DNA of 64,000 nucleotides from Ruegeria halocynthiae (GCF_900106805.1 NZ_FNNP01000006.1:62001-126000); one strand, 5' to 3'; positions 37,421 to 46,632 are shown, counted from the stretch's first letter. Notes: generated by a model not told the origin, from the sequence alone. Translations and numbers: made by a program.

Positions 37421-38593
37421 ATGACTGAGGTTGTGATCGCAGGTGCCGCGCGCACACCAATGGGTGGGTTTCAAGGGATGTTCGGCGGCGTCGCCGCAGC
37501 AGAACTGGGCGGTGCTGCTATTAGGGCTGCGCTAAAGGGTGCAGGCGCTGATACCGTTGATGAGGTTCTGATGGGCTGTGTCCTCCCTGCCGGTCAGGGA
37601 CAAGCCCCCGCGCGGCAGGCTGGATTTGCTGCCGGTTTGGGAGAGGACGTGCCCGCCACAACGCTCAACAAAATGTGCGGTTCCGGCATGAAGGCTGCGA
37701 TGATTTCGTTTGATCAGATCGCGTTGGGCCATACCCAGATCATGGTTGCCGGTGGGATGGAGAGTATGACCAACGCACCCTACCTTCTGCCCAAGATGCG
37801 CGGTGGTGCCCGGATCGGTCACGGGCAGGTCGTCGATCACATGTTTCTGGACGGGCTTGAGGATGCATATGACAAAGGCCGGCTTATGGGCACATTCGCC
37901 GAAGACTGTGCTGAATCCTACCAGTTCACGCGTGAGGCTCAGGATGAATACGCACTGCAATCGCTTTCGAATGCTCTGTCCGCGCAGGAAAGTGAGGCCT
38001 TTGATCATGAGATTGCCCCGGTCACGATCCAAACCCGCAAGGGAGAGCTCGTGCTGGATGCAGATGAGCAGCCAAAATCTGCACGACCCGACAAAATACC
38101 CACGCTGAAGCCAGCCTTTCGCAAGGGCGGGACAGTAACAGCGGCCAATTCATCTTCGATCTCGGATGGTGCCGCTGCATTGGTTCTGGCTTCGGCGGAA
38201 ACCGCCAAACAGCAAAACCTGAAAGTGCGTGCACAAATTCTTGGTCATGCCAGCCACGCACAAGCGCCCGGATTGTTCACCACTGCTCCGGTTCCGGCCG
38301 CGCAGAAATTGTTGGATCGCATCGGTTGGAAAAAAGAGGATGTCGATCTGTGGGAGGTCAACGAAGCCTTCGCAGTTGTGCCGATGGCTTTCATGCACGA
38401 AATGGGCTTGTCGCGCGACATCGTGAACGTGAATGGCGGGGCATGTGCTTTGGGTCACCCGATTGGCGCCTCTGGTGCCCGGATCATGGTCACGCTGCTG
38501 AACGCGCTGGAAAAACGCAACCTCAAGCGCGGCATCGCAGCGATCTGCATCGGAGGCGGAGAGGGGACGGCCATCGCAATAGAACGCGTTTGA
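37421..38593 (+). CDS. Acetyl-CoA C-acetyltransferase (thiolase)
   Basis: A 390-residue thiolase. Catalytic residues: Cys86 in NKMCGSGMKA, His in GHPIGASGARI and Cys in ICIGGGEGTAI. The size and motifs are of the biosynthetic/AtoB type that joins two acetyl-CoA to acetoacetyl-CoA, or the reverse. No phaB or scoAB neighbour shows which direction dominates, so no symbol is given. An SD-like AAGGAGAAT precedes the ATG. Confidence 0.93.
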   Translation: MTEVVIAGAARTPMGGFQGMFGGVAAAELGGAAIRAALKGAGADTVDEVLMGCVLPAGQGQAPARQAGFAAGLGEDVPATTLNKMCGSGMKAAMISFDQIALGHTQIMVAGGMESMTNAPYLLPKMRGGARIGHGQVVDHMFLDGLEDAYDKGRLMGTFAEDCAESYQFTREAQDEYALQSLSNALSAQESEAFDHEIAPVTIQTRKGELVLDADEQPKSARPDKIPTLKPAFRKGGTVTAANSSSISDGAAALVLASAETAKQQNLKVRAQILGHASHAQAPGLFTTAPVPAAQKLLDRIGWKKEDVDLWEVNEAFAVVPMAFMHEMGLSRDIVNVNGGACALGHPIGASGARIMVTLLNALEKRNLKRGIAAICIGGGEGTAIAIERV

Positions 38594-38667
38594 CGCTTCA
38601 CCTATTTGCACATATTTCGGGTTGAGCGGGGGTGACCCCGCTTCCCTTAAAAGCAAAGCCCCGCGAC

Positions 38668-39120
38668 ATGACAGCCGACTACGATACACTCGCCAAAACC
38701 ATTGCGGCCCTGACCGAAGGTGAAACCGACCAGATTGCGCTGATGGCCACCGTCGCGTGCGAAGTGCATCATTCCGATGATCGGTTCAACTGGACAGGGT
38801 TCTACCGCGTGACGGACCCCGGATTGCTGAAAATCGGGCCCTACCAAGGCGGACATGGCTGCCTCGTGATCCCCTTTGAACGCGGCGTCTGTGGTGCTGC
38901 GGCCCGGACTGGTCAGGTGCAATTGGTTGCAGATGTCGATGCGTTCCCCGGTCATATCGCCTGTGCATCTTCGACCCGATCCGAGTTGGTTCTGCCTGTC
39001 CGAGATGCGCATGGAAACGTAGTCGCAGTGTTTGACATCGACAGCGATCAGCCGGATGCCTTTGCCAAGGAAGATGCAGTTGCTCTTGACGCCATCCTTG
39101 TGGATGTGTTCGCGCGTTAG
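38668..39120 (+). CDS. msrC: Free methionine-(R)-sulfoxide reductase (GAF domain)
   Basis: A 150-residue GAF protein. The three cysteines of fRMsr are present: Cys65 (GGHGCLVIPF), Cys75 (ERGVCGAAA) and Cys99 (HIACASSTRSE), and the surrounding residues match E. coli YebR. It reduces free Met-(R)-sulfoxide, using thioredoxin. ATG at 38668 lacks a clear SD; a GTG at 38632 would add 12 residues. The last three codons overlap the DUF1294 gene. Confidence 0.93.
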   Translation: MTADYDTLAKTIAALTEGETDQIALMATVACEVHHSDDRFNWTGFYRVTDPGLLKIGPYQGGHGCLVIPFERGVCGAAARTGQVQLVADVDAFPGHIACASSTRSELVLPVRDAHGNVVAVFDIDSDQPDAFAKEDAVALDAILVDVFAR

Positions 39121-39416
39121 GGGGCTGGCGCTAATTGCAATAGTGCCCCGAGATCGCGCGAGATGATCAGATAGCAAATCCCTGCCTGACACGCAGTGAT
39201 TGTATAAAGCCACGCCGAAAATCCGCGCTTGCGTGTCTTATGTCCAAAGATCCAGCGCCCCAGCAGCGCGGCCAGACTGCCGCCTAATGCTGCCAGCCAT
39301 AATAAACGCCGTTCAGGAACGCGCCGCTTTCTGCGACGTGCGCGCAGCTTGTCCCAACCAAAGATCAGCAATGTCAGAGCGTTGATGGCCCAGAGATAAA
39401 TAACCGCAATCCACAT
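39117..39416 (-). CDS. DUF1294 membrane protein
   Basis: A 99-residue protein with hydrophobic segments at about residues 4-20 and 38-55 and 68-85; FGWDKLRARRRKRRVPERRLLWLAALGGSLAALLGRWIFGHKTRKRGF matches DUF1294 (in parts: WDKLRARRRKRRVPE, ALGGSLAALLG, FGHKTRK). Function is unknown; some relatives are fused to cold-shock domains. It converges with msrC and is divergent from the XRE-cupin gene. Confidence 0.85.
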   Translation of the reverse strand: MWIAVIYLWAINALTLLIFGWDKLRARRRKRRVPERRLLWLAALGGSLAALLGRWIFGHKTRKRGFSAWLYTITACQAGICYLIISRDLGALLQLAPAP

Positions 39417-39452
39417 GCGCCGTGCATAACCAACATGAGTAGCACACCCAAG

Positions 39453-39475
39453 TGAAAAAATGCTTGGAAATTTCA
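39453..39475 (+). promoter_or_regulatory. Operator candidate 1, upstream of the XRE-cupin gene
   Basis: Dyad TGAAA-N13-TTTCA (39453-39457 and 39471-39475). The same pattern recurs 39 bases further on, which supports a shared binding protein, probably the XRE-cupin regulator encoded just downstream. Confidence 0.5.
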
Positions 39476-39491
39476 TCAATTTAGGGCACCG

Positions 39492-39514
39492 TGAAAAAGT
39501 AACGTATATTTTCA
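39492..39514 (+). promoter_or_regulatory. Operator candidate 2 overlapping a -10 element
   Basis: Dyad TGAAA-N13-TTTCA, extended to GTGAAAA-N11-TTTTCAC (39491-39515). A -10-like TATATT (39505-39510) lies within it, so binding should block the promoter: likely autorepression. The start TTG is at 39534. Confidence 0.55.
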
Positions 39515-39533
39515 CGTCGACTCGGAGTACAGT

Positions 39534-40103
39534 TTGAACTCTCAGGCCCCTCACAGCGCATCACTCGGTGCCGACCTGCGCGCGCTGCGCAAGGCGCGCG
39601 GGCTGACGCTGACCGAAATCGCCAATCGATTGGATCGGTCCGTTGGCTGGCTCAGCCAGGTTGAGCGGGACATGTCCGAGCCGTCGATTTCGGATCTACG
39701 CCAGATTGCTGAGTGTCTGGGCGTACCGATGTCGATGCTGTTTGCCCATTCTGCCGCACCGGCGGAAGAACAGGGATATGTCGTGCGGGCCGGATCACGT
39801 CGCCCGATGGGCTCTGGCGAGGAAGGCTTGATTGAAGAATTGCTTTCACCCGACCTGACCGACGATTTTGAGATGGTGCATTCGACATTCGAACCGCACT
39901 CGCAGATGCAAACATCGGCAAACCGACCAACACAGGAAGTTGGCTATATGGTTTCAGGCCGCCTGGAACTGACGATCGGCACGCGCAGCTTTCAGGTCGG
40001 CCCAGGCGACAGTTTTCGGATCAAGCACGAACCCTACAGATGGGCCAATCCCTTTGATGAGCCCGCCGTGGCCATCTGGGTCATCGCCCCGCCGGTGTAC
40101 TGA
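39534..40103 (+). CDS. XRE-family HTH regulator with cupin domain
   Basis: A 189-residue regulator: N-terminal HTH (LTLTEIANRLDRSVGWLSQVE, residues 24-44, with SEPSISDLRQIAE) and C-terminal cupin (QEVGYMVSGRLELTIG, VGPGDSFRIKHEPYRWAN). Proteins of this type sense small polyamine-, amine- or betaine-like ligands. The start is TTG, with GGAG upstream, placed between twin operators and the gene. It is coupled to lysE (TGATG overlap), so it may control export and perhaps the demethylation cluster that follows. Confidence 0.9.
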   Translation: MNSQAPHSASLGADLRALRKARGLTLTEIANRLDRSVGWLSQVERDMSEPSISDLRQIAECLGVPMSMLFAHSAAPAEEQGYVVRAGSRRPMGSGEEGLIEELLSPDLTDDFEMVHSTFEPHSQMQTSANRPTQEVGYMVSGRLELTIGTRSFQVGPGDSFRIKHEPYRWANPFDEPAVAIWVIAPPVY

Positions 40104-40726
40104 TGAGTTTTGAGGCCTGGACCATATTCGCGCTGTTCTGGGTGGTGTTCGTGACCACCCCGGGACCGAATGCGGTCAACTGCATCTCAAACGGGATGAG
40201 CTTGCCGTTCCCCAAGGCCATGCTGGGTGTGCTGGCCATTCTGACACAGGCAAGTGCGTTCCTGATCCTCTCGGCCGTGGGGATCACGACGCTGATTGCC
40301 GCTTCGCCAACAGCTTTCTTTATCGCCAAGCTTATTGGGGCCGGGTTTCTGATCTGGATGGGCATTCGCGGTTGGATGAACGCAGCGAAACCAGCACCGG
40401 CGTCAGAGCGCCCGGCGCGGCACGTTTATTTCCACGCGCTGGCCGTCGCCACGATCAACCCCAAAAGCGTCGCCGGATACCTTGCGGCGTTTTCGCAGTT
40501 TGTGCAGCCGGATGTACCCATCTGGCAGCAGATGGCCGTGATCATGCCGACGGCTCTGGTCATCACGACGCTCAGCTACACGGGGTTCACGATGCTGGGT
40601 GCGCTGATGGGCAAGGCCGCACTGGGGGCAGTGTTCAATATCTGGGTACGCCGCGTGATGGCGACCTGTTTCATCATCTATGGCGTTTTGCTGGGGGTCA
40701 GCTCTACGCCTACAGCGAGAGGATAA
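40103..40726 (+). CDS. LysE/RhtB-family amino acid exporter
   Basis: A 207-residue inner-membrane protein with six hydrophobic segments. The signature TPGPNAVNCISNGMSL (residues 19-34) is typical of LysE-type translocators, and VATINPKSVAGYLAAFSQFV contains the second half-repeat motif. Its ATG overlaps the regulator stop. The substrate is probably an amino acid or related zwitterion; it cannot be named. Confidence 0.9.
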   Translation: MSFEAWTIFALFWVVFVTTPGPNAVNCISNGMSLPFPKAMLGVLAILTQASAFLILSAVGITTLIAASPTAFFIAKLIGAGFLIWMGIRGWMNAAKPAPASERPARHVYFHALAVATINPKSVAGYLAAFSQFVQPDVPIWQQMAVIMPTALVITTLSYTGFTMLGALMGKAALGAVFNIWVRRVMATCFIIYGVLLGVSSTPTARG

Positions 40727-40730
40727 AGAC

Positions 40731-41111
40731 ATGCATACCGGTTCCTGCCTCTGCGGCGCGGTCGCATTTATTGTAGACGGAGACCTCACGCCACCAAGTG
40801 CCTGCCATTGCGGGCAGTGTCGCAAGCAGTCGGGTCACCTGTGGGCCTCGACCGTCACACATCAGGACAATCTCAGCTTTACCAGCAGCGAAACGCTGGA
40901 ATGGTATCGCGCCTCAGACATCGCCAAGCGCGGATTTTGCCGCGCCTGTGGCTCGTTCCTTTTCTGGCAGCACAATGATGAGGACACGATCGCGATTTCC
41001 GTGGGCTCATTGGATGAGCCGACCGGGTTGAAACTCGCCCAACACATATTTGTCGCCGACAAGGGCGACTATTACGACATCAAAGACGATCTGCCCCAGC
41101 GGGCACACTAA
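40731..41111 (+). CDS. GFA-family zinc-binding protein
   Basis: A 126-residue protein of the glutathione-dependent formaldehyde-activating family: CLCGAV (residues 6-11), CHCGQCRKQSG (25-35) and FCRACGSFLFW, the structural zinc cysteines. GFA proteins bind glutathione and speed the formation of S-hydroxymethylglutathione; that activity is debated. The setting beside two demethylating dehydrogenases, which release formaldehyde equivalents, suggests detoxification. GAGAGG precedes the ATG. Confidence 0.87.
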   Translation: MHTGSCLCGAVAFIVDGDLTPPSACHCGQCRKQSGHLWASTVTHQDNLSFTSSETLEWYRASDIAKRGFCRACGSFLFWQHNDEDTIAISVGSLDEPTGLKLAQHIFVADKGDYYDIKDDLPQRAH

Positions 41112-41126
41112 CAGGGAACCAAACAC

Positions 41127-43574
41127 ATGAGTGATTTTCCAACCAAGGCCCGTGTGGTCATCATCGGCGGTGGCGTTGTCGGCTGCTCGTCGCTTTATCA
41201 TCTGGCCAAGAAGGGCTGGACGGATTGTGTTCTGCTGGAAAAGAACGAACTGACCGCAGGCTCGACATGGCACGCTGCTGGTAACGTTCCGACCTTCTCG
41301 AATTCATGGGCGATCATGAACATGCAGCGCTATTCGACCGAGCTGTATTCGCGTTTGGCCGATGAAGTCGACTATCCAATGAACTACCATGTTTCAGGCT
41401 CGATCCGTCTTGCGCACAGCAAAGAACGGATGCAGGAGTTTGAGCACGCCATGTCCATGGGTCGCTATCAAGGCATCCCGATGGAGATGTGGACCCCAGA
41501 AGAAGCCAAAGAACGCTATCCCTTCCTTGAGACCCATGATCTAGAAGGTGTTCTATATGATCCGACCGATGGTGATATTGACCCCTCACAGCTGACACAG
41601 GCTCTGGCCAAGGGCGCGCGTGATCTGGGCCAGAAGATTATCCGGTTTTGTCCGGCAACCAAAGTAACTCAGCATGATGACGGCACTTGGACGGTGCATA
41701 CCGAAAAGGGTGATATCGCTTGTGACTATGTGGTCAATGCCGCCGGATACTATGCCCAGCGCGTAGGGGAATGGTTCAAACCTTTTGGCGGACGTACTGT
41801 GCCGGCGATGGTGATGAGCCACCAGTACCTGTTGACCGATGAAATCCCTGAGATCGAGGCCTGGTCGAAAGAAAGCGGCGGTAAGCTGCCACTGCTGCGC
41901 GATGTCGATATCTCATACTATCTGCGGCAGGAGAAAAACGGCTTCAATCTCGGCCCCTATGAGCCCAACTGCAAGGGGCACTGGATGACCGAAGAGGACC
42001 CGATGCCCGAGGATTTCAGCTTCCAGCTTTGGAACGACGATCTGGATCGCATCGAGGATATCGTCACCGACGCGATGGAGCGGGTGCCGCTGATGGCAAC
42101 TTCGGGTGTTGGTCGCGTCATCAACGGCCCGATCCCTTACGCGCCGGATGGTCTGCCGTTGATTGGCCCGATGCCGGGTGTGATAAACGCTTTCGAGGCC
42201 CACACTTTCACCTTCGGCATCGCCCAAGGTGGCGGCGCAGGCAAAGTGCTGGCCGAATGGATCGTGGATGGTCACACCGAATGGGATATGTGGGCGGTCG
42301 ATCCACGTCGTTACACCGATTACACCGATCAGGATTACTGCAACCAGAAGGGGATGGAGGTCTATGGCAACGAATATGCCATGCACTTCCCCCATCATGA
42401 ATGGCCCGCCGCACGTGACAAGAAGGTCTCGCCCGTGCACGCCAAGGTCAAGGAGCTGGGCGGCGTCATGGGGGCCTATAATGGCTGGGAACGCGCCAAT
42501 TGGTTCGCGCAACCCGGTGACGATACCTCACCGGAAGCCACCCATACCTGGGGGCGTTCGGGTCCATGGGAACAAAGGGTCAAAGAAGAATGCGAAAACG
42601 TGCGTGATCACTGCGGCGTGCTGAATCTGCCGGGTTTCTCACGGTTCTGGATTCAAGGTGACGGCGCGGATGACTGGCTGCGCGGGTTCTGCACCGGAGG
42701 CATTCCCAAAGCCGGACGCATGAACCTGATCTATGTTTCGGATGAAAGAGGGCGCATTCTGACCGAGCTGTCCTGTATCCGCTTGGCCGAAAACAACTTC
42801 GTGCTCATCACGGCGGCCACTGCGCAATGGCATGACGGCGATCTGATCCGTAATTCAGTGCCTCAGGGCGTAACCATTCGTGAAACTACAACCGAGCGTG
42901 ACACGCTGATCGTGACCGGGCCAATGTCGCGCAATGTGCTGTCCGGCATCACGGATGCAGATTTGCAGCAAGGCTGGCTGACACATCAGTTCGCCACCGT
43001 CGCCGGGCAGGATGCCTTCCTGATCCGTGTATCTTTTGCGGGTGAACTGGGCTGGGAAATCCATGCCGAAAATGATGCGATGCCTGCCATCTATGATGCG
43101 GTGTTGGCCGCCGGGGCGAAACCCTTTGGCATGTATGCGCTGAACTCACTGCGGATCGAGAAAGGCTATCGCGCTTGGAAGGGCGATCTGAGCACGGATT
43201 ATTCTCTGCTCGAAGGTGGTCTGGGGCGCTTTGTCAAACTTGATAAGCCGCAGGATTTTGTCGGCAAAGCGGCCATTCAGAATGAAAAGCAACAAGGTGT
43301 GAAAAAGTCCTTTGTCACTTTGATCGTGGACGCGGGCGAAGTTGATGCGCCTTACATGTCCTGCATCTGGAACGGTGATGTGATTGTAGGTGAAACCACC
43401 TCGGGTGCGTGGGGGTATCGCATCGGTGCCTCGGTTGCATTGGGCATGGTGCGTGCAGATCTGGCTGCGCCGGGAACCGAGCTAGAGGTTGAAATCTACG
43501 GCCAGAAATGCCGTGCTGTTGTACAGGAGGATCAACCGCTCTGGGATCCTGCGAATGAGCGGCTCAGGGCCTGA
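41127..43574 (+). CDS. FAD-GcvT dehydrogenase 1 (dimethylglycine/sarcosine dehydrogenase-like)
   Basis: An 815-residue protein of the DMGDH/SARDH layout: N-terminal FAD domain (VVIIGGGVVGCSSLYHL, residues 10-26) with the flavin-linking His49 region TAGSTWHAAG; a linker; and C-terminal GcvT folate domain (about 440-815; ERANWFAQPG, SFAGELGWEIHAEN, SLRIEKGYRAWKGDLS). It removes N-methyl groups with FAD and tetrahydrofolate. AGGGAA precedes the ATG. Compared with the second copy it lacks LIAQLRATAN, having NVPTFSNSWA instead, so the substrate may differ. Confidence 0.9.
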   Translation: MSDFPTKARVVIIGGGVVGCSSLYHLAKKGWTDCVLLEKNELTAGSTWHAAGNVPTFSNSWAIMNMQRYSTELYSRLADEVDYPMNYHVSGSIRLAHSKERMQEFEHAMSMGRYQGIPMEMWTPEEAKERYPFLETHDLEGVLYDPTDGDIDPSQLTQALAKGARDLGQKIIRFCPATKVTQHDDGTWTVHTEKGDIACDYVVNAAGYYAQRVGEWFKPFGGRTVPAMVMSHQYLLTDEIPEIEAWSKESGGKLPLLRDVDISYYLRQEKNGFNLGPYEPNCKGHWMTEEDPMPEDFSFQLWNDDLDRIEDIVTDAMERVPLMATSGVGRVINGPIPYAPDGLPLIGPMPGVINAFEAHTFTFGIAQGGGAGKVLAEWIVDGHTEWDMWAVDPRRYTDYTDQDYCNQKGMEVYGNEYAMHFPHHEWPAARDKKVSPVHAKVKELGGVMGAYNGWERANWFAQPGDDTSPEATHTWGRSGPWEQRVKEECENVRDHCGVLNLPGFSRFWIQGDGADDWLRGFCTGGIPKAGRMNLIYVSDERGRILTELSCIRLAENNFVLITAATAQWHDGDLIRNSVPQGVTIRETTTERDTLIVTGPMSRNVLSGITDADLQQGWLTHQFATVAGQDAFLIRVSFAGELGWEIHAENDAMPAIYDAVLAAGAKPFGMYALNSLRIEKGYRAWKGDLSTDYSLLEGGLGRFVKLDKPQDFVGKAAIQNEKQQGVKKSFVTLIVDAGEVDAPYMSCIWNGDVIVGETTSGAWGYRIGASVALGMVRADLAAPGTELEVEIYGQKCRAVVQEDQPLWDPANERLRA

Positions 43575-43598
43575 CGACCGGTGAAGAAAGGCACGTAG

Positions 43599-44645
43599 AT
43601 GACCCGGCAGATGCAAGGCGTATATCTGACCTGCCATGGAGGGCCCGAGGCGTTGGAATGGCGTGAAGACATCCCCGTTCCAACCCCCGGTGCGGGGCAG
43701 GTTCTGGTACGCGTCGCCGCTGCTGGGGTAAACAATACCGACATCAATACACGGATCGGCTGGTATTCGTCGGATGTTACCGAGGCGACTGATGCGGTGG
43801 ATCAGCAGGTCGAAGCTGGTGGATGGGGAGGTGCGCTGCACTTTCCCCGCATACAGGGCGGCGATCTTTGTGGAATTGTTGAAACGGTTGGCCGGGGCGT
43901 GTCGTTCAAGCCTGGTCAACGGGTGACTTGCCCGATCAACCTGCCGCGCCCGGGTCCCGGCAACCCACAGGGTTTTGTTGCACTGGGTTCAGAAACTGAC
44001 GGGGCCTTTGCCCAGTTTTGTCTGATCGAAAGTAATGATCTGTATGACGTGACTGACTCGCCTCTGTCCGACGTCGAAATTGCCGCCATTCCCTGCGCGT
44101 TTGGGACGGCTGAAAACCTGCTGACCCGTGCCGGTGTATCGGCGGGACATAAAGTGCTTATCACCGGGGCTTCGGGCGGCGTCGGCCTTGCGGCAGTCCA
44201 GCTTGCCACGCTGCGAAGCGCCGAGGTCTGGGGCGTGACCAGCGCCGCCAAGGCGGATGTCGTCAAGGCACAAGGCGCGATCGGGACGTTTGACCGCGAC
44301 GCGGCATTGCCGGAAGATACGTTCGATGTCGTTATTGATGTGGTCGGGGGTCCGGCCTGGTCAGGCCTGATACTCGCAATAAAACCCGGAGGCGACTATG
44401 CCGTATCCGGCGCTATCGCGGGGCCCATCATCAGCGCGGATTTGCGGGACATTTATCTGCGAGACATCACTATCCATGGATGCACATACCAGTCTCCGGA
44501 CGTTTTTGGCCGTCTTGTCGCAATGATGAATGCAGGGCGGATCAAACCTCTGGTCTCAAAAACTTACCCATTGCGCGACATTGTTCAGGCGCAAGAGGAT
44601 TTTCTTTCCAAGACTTTGCCCGGAAAGTTGGTTCTGGTGCCGTGA
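43599..44645 (+). CDS. MDR-family oxidoreductase (quinone reductase/alcohol dehydrogenase-like)
   Basis: A 348-residue medium-chain dehydrogenase. GroES-like N-terminus (EDIPVPTPGAGQVLVRVAAAGVNNTDIN) and NAD(P) motif GASGGVGLAAVQLA (residues 190-203 region), with IQGGDLCGIVETVG. There is no obvious zinc set, so a quinone-oxidoreductase-type reaction is likely. It starts 24 bases after the dehydrogenase and lies inside the demethylation cluster; its role there is unclear. Confidence 0.85.
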   Translation: MTRQMQGVYLTCHGGPEALEWREDIPVPTPGAGQVLVRVAAAGVNNTDINTRIGWYSSDVTEATDAVDQQVEAGGWGGALHFPRIQGGDLCGIVETVGRGVSFKPGQRVTCPINLPRPGPGNPQGFVALGSETDGAFAQFCLIESNDLYDVTDSPLSDVEIAAIPCAFGTAENLLTRAGVSAGHKVLITGASGGVGLAAVQLATLRSAEVWGVTSAAKADVVKAQGAIGTFDRDAALPEDTFDVVIDVVGGPAWSGLILAIKPGGDYAVSGAIAGPIISADLRDIYLRDITIHGCTYQSPDVFGRLVAMMNAGRIKPLVSKTYPLRDIVQAQEDFLSKTLPGKLVLVP

Positions 44646-44657
44646 AAGGGAAAATGT

Positions 44658-45551
44658 ATGGCTGATATTACGCTTTTGGATGGTTCGATCGGGCAGGAAC
44701 TGGTGAAACTGAGTGGTGACACGCCGACACCGCTTTGGTCAACACGCGTGATGATCGACAAACCCGAACTGGTGGCTGAGGTACACGCGGCCTATTTTTG
44801 CAGCGGTGCGACTGTCGCCACCACCAACACCTATGCCATTCACCGCTCGCGACTGGTCCGCGAGGGGATCGAAGATCAGATGCCTGTTTTGGTCGATGCT
44901 GCCCTCACTCAAGCCGAGCGGGCCTGTAGGGGCACGCATAGGCGTATTGCCGGTTCCCTCGGGCCGCTGCTGGCGTCCTATCGGCCCGACCTGAACCCTG
45001 ACCCGGTTGAAGCGGCAGAGAAATTCGCCGAGCTGGTTCAGATGATGGTGGGCCGGGTAGATCTGTTCCTGATCGAAACGGTGTCTTCGGTACAGGAAGC
45101 CGAAGGCGCACTGCGCGGGACCCAGAACTGTGGTAAACCCGTCTGGCTCGCCCTGTCGGTCATGGACGATGACGGCACCCGCCTGCGTTCGGGCGAAGCG
45201 CTGGAAAACATTGCTCCGCTTGTTGCGCATTATGCGCCCGATGCGGTGCTGATCAATTGCTCACGCCCCGAAGCGATCCCGGCGGCCTTGGATATCATCG
45301 CGACGTTGGAACGCCCGTTCGGGGCCTATGCCAACGGATTTACAGGCATCAAAGACGGCTTTCTGAAGGACGCCCCAACAGTTGATGCCTTAGAAAGCCG
45401 CCATGATCTGAACCCTGATGCTTATGCGCGGTACGCGATGGGTTGGGTGGCGCAAGGGGCCACAATCGTTGGTGGTTGCTGCGAAGTCGGACCGGATCAC
45501 ATCAAAACCCTCGCTGACAGTTTATATGCGGCCGGGTACAAAATCGTCTGA
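44658..45551 (+). CDS. Homocysteine/betaine S-methyltransferase family protein
   Basis: A 297-residue zinc methyltransferase: LLDGSIGQELVKLSG (residues 6-20), TNTYAIHRSRL, ETVSSVQEAEGAL and the zinc ligands INCSRPE (near 200) and GGCCEVGP (Cys274-275). The fold is that of BHMT/MmuM: it would methylate homocysteine from glycine betaine, DMSP or S-methylmethionine. Next to two DMGDH-like genes, betaine is a plausible donor. AAAGGGA precedes the ATG. Confidence 0.85.
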   Translation: MADITLLDGSIGQELVKLSGDTPTPLWSTRVMIDKPELVAEVHAAYFCSGATVATTNTYAIHRSRLVREGIEDQMPVLVDAALTQAERACRGTHRRIAGSLGPLLASYRPDLNPDPVEAAEKFAELVQMMVGRVDLFLIETVSSVQEAEGALRGTQNCGKPVWLALSVMDDDGTRLRSGEALENIAPLVAHYAPDAVLINCSRPEAIPAALDIIATLERPFGAYANGFTGIKDGFLKDAPTVDALESRHDLNPDAYARYAMGWVAQGATIVGGCCEVGPDHIKTLADSLYAAGYKIV

Positions 45552-45562
45552 GAGGGCCCCAG

Positions 45563-46543
45563 ATGCCTGCCCGGATCAAATCTGAACAGCAACAGGATCG
45601 CAGCCAGCACCAATTTGATGTTCTGGTTGCTCCGGGTTTCGTATTGCTTGAACTGGCCTCGCTGGTTGAGGTGTTGCGCCTGGCGAACCGTGTGTGCGCG
45701 CACCCTCCGTTCACATTCACATATCGGTCTCGCAAAGGGGGGCCGGTAGAAAGCAGCAGCGGCGCGACAGTTTCAACCGAAGCCATACCGGCGCAACCAA
45801 ATGCGGATTATCTGTTTGTGATCGGAAACTCTGACCCGGATCAGCCAGAGCTTTCTCTGGGGCGTGTCGTTTCGGATTATACGTTTCGGGGTGCACAGGT
45901 CTTTTTGCTGGCGGAAGCGGCCAGTAGATACATTGATGAAAACGGCGCCAACCATTTGGCAACCCATTGGGAAAACGCATCATTCTTACGCGAACGCGGT
46001 GCTCGGTTTGAGGCTAGGCTTTCGATAGCAACCGAACAGGGTTCGGTCGTGACCTGTGCGGGAATGGGGGCAACGACAGATGTCGCGCTGGCTGTGATCG
46101 GGAGGCACATCTCAGGCGCGGCCAAGATGACGGTTGCCGACATCATGTTGCATGAGAACATACGGGATTTCTCATCCATGCAGCCCTTTTCCGGTGCCCG
46201 AACCACAGCGACAGGGGATGAGAAACTGGATCAGTGTATCAAGTTGATGCAGGCAAACATCGAGGACCCTTTGCCGATCAATAAAATCGTCGAATTGCTG
46301 CACGTTTCGAACCGTTCGCTCGAACGGAAATTCAAGGCAATTTTCGGAACCACGCCGAATGGGTTTTACCGGGAAATGCGACTGGCCAAAGCCAACAACC
46401 TGCTGCTGAACACGACGATGAGTGTGCGTGAAATCGGCTTAGTTTGCGGATTTCCGAATGGATTCTCGTCCGTCTACAAAAGCTTTTTTGGTATCACTCC
46501 ATTTGTTCTGCGGCGAAAAAAACGCGGTGTTCAAAATAGATGA
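45563..46543 (+). CDS. GlxA/GbdR-type AraC-family regulator
   Basis: A 326-residue regulator: N-terminal DJ-1/PfpI (GATase1-like) sensor (residues 18-185, ending CAGMGATTDVALAVIG) and C-terminal AraC HTH pair (INKIVELLHVSNRSLERKFKAIFGTTPNGFYREMRL and SVREIGLVCGFPNGFSSVYKSFFGITPF in pieces). This layout is shared with GbdR of Pseudomonas, which senses glycine betaine and dimethylglycine. Its position between the methyltransferase and the second dehydrogenase supports a betaine/dimethylglycine role. GAGAGGG precedes the ATG. Confidence 0.88.
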   Translation: MPARIKSEQQQDRSQHQFDVLVAPGFVLLELASLVEVLRLANRVCAHPPFTFTYRSRKGGPVESSSGATVSTEAIPAQPNADYLFVIGNSDPDQPELSLGRVVSDYTFRGAQVFLLAEAASRYIDENGANHLATHWENASFLRERGARFEARLSIATEQGSVVTCAGMGATTDVALAVIGRHISGAAKMTVADIMLHENIRDFSSMQPFSGARTTATGDEKLDQCIKLMQANIEDPLPINKIVELLHVSNRSLERKFKAIFGTTPNGFYREMRLAKANNLLLNTTMSVREIGLVCGFPNGFSSVYKSFFGITPFVLRRKKRGVQNR

Positions 46544-46557
46544 TTTTCATCATTGAG

Positions 46558-46575
46558 TTGACGCTTTTGACGCTT
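46558..46575 (+). repeat. Tandem 9-bp repeat upstream of the second dehydrogenase
   Basis: TTGACGCTT occurs twice with no gap (46558-46566 and 46567-46575), followed by a T run, 58 bases before the start codon. A direct repeat of this size is what AraC-type regulators often bind, and the GlxA/GbdR-like gene ends just before it. It could also serve as a -35 region (TTGACG). Confidence 0.4.
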
Positions 46576-46632
46576 TTTTTGTCGATCTTTCATGGCATTT
46601 TGCAACAAACCTGAGACAGCGGAGACATCAGG

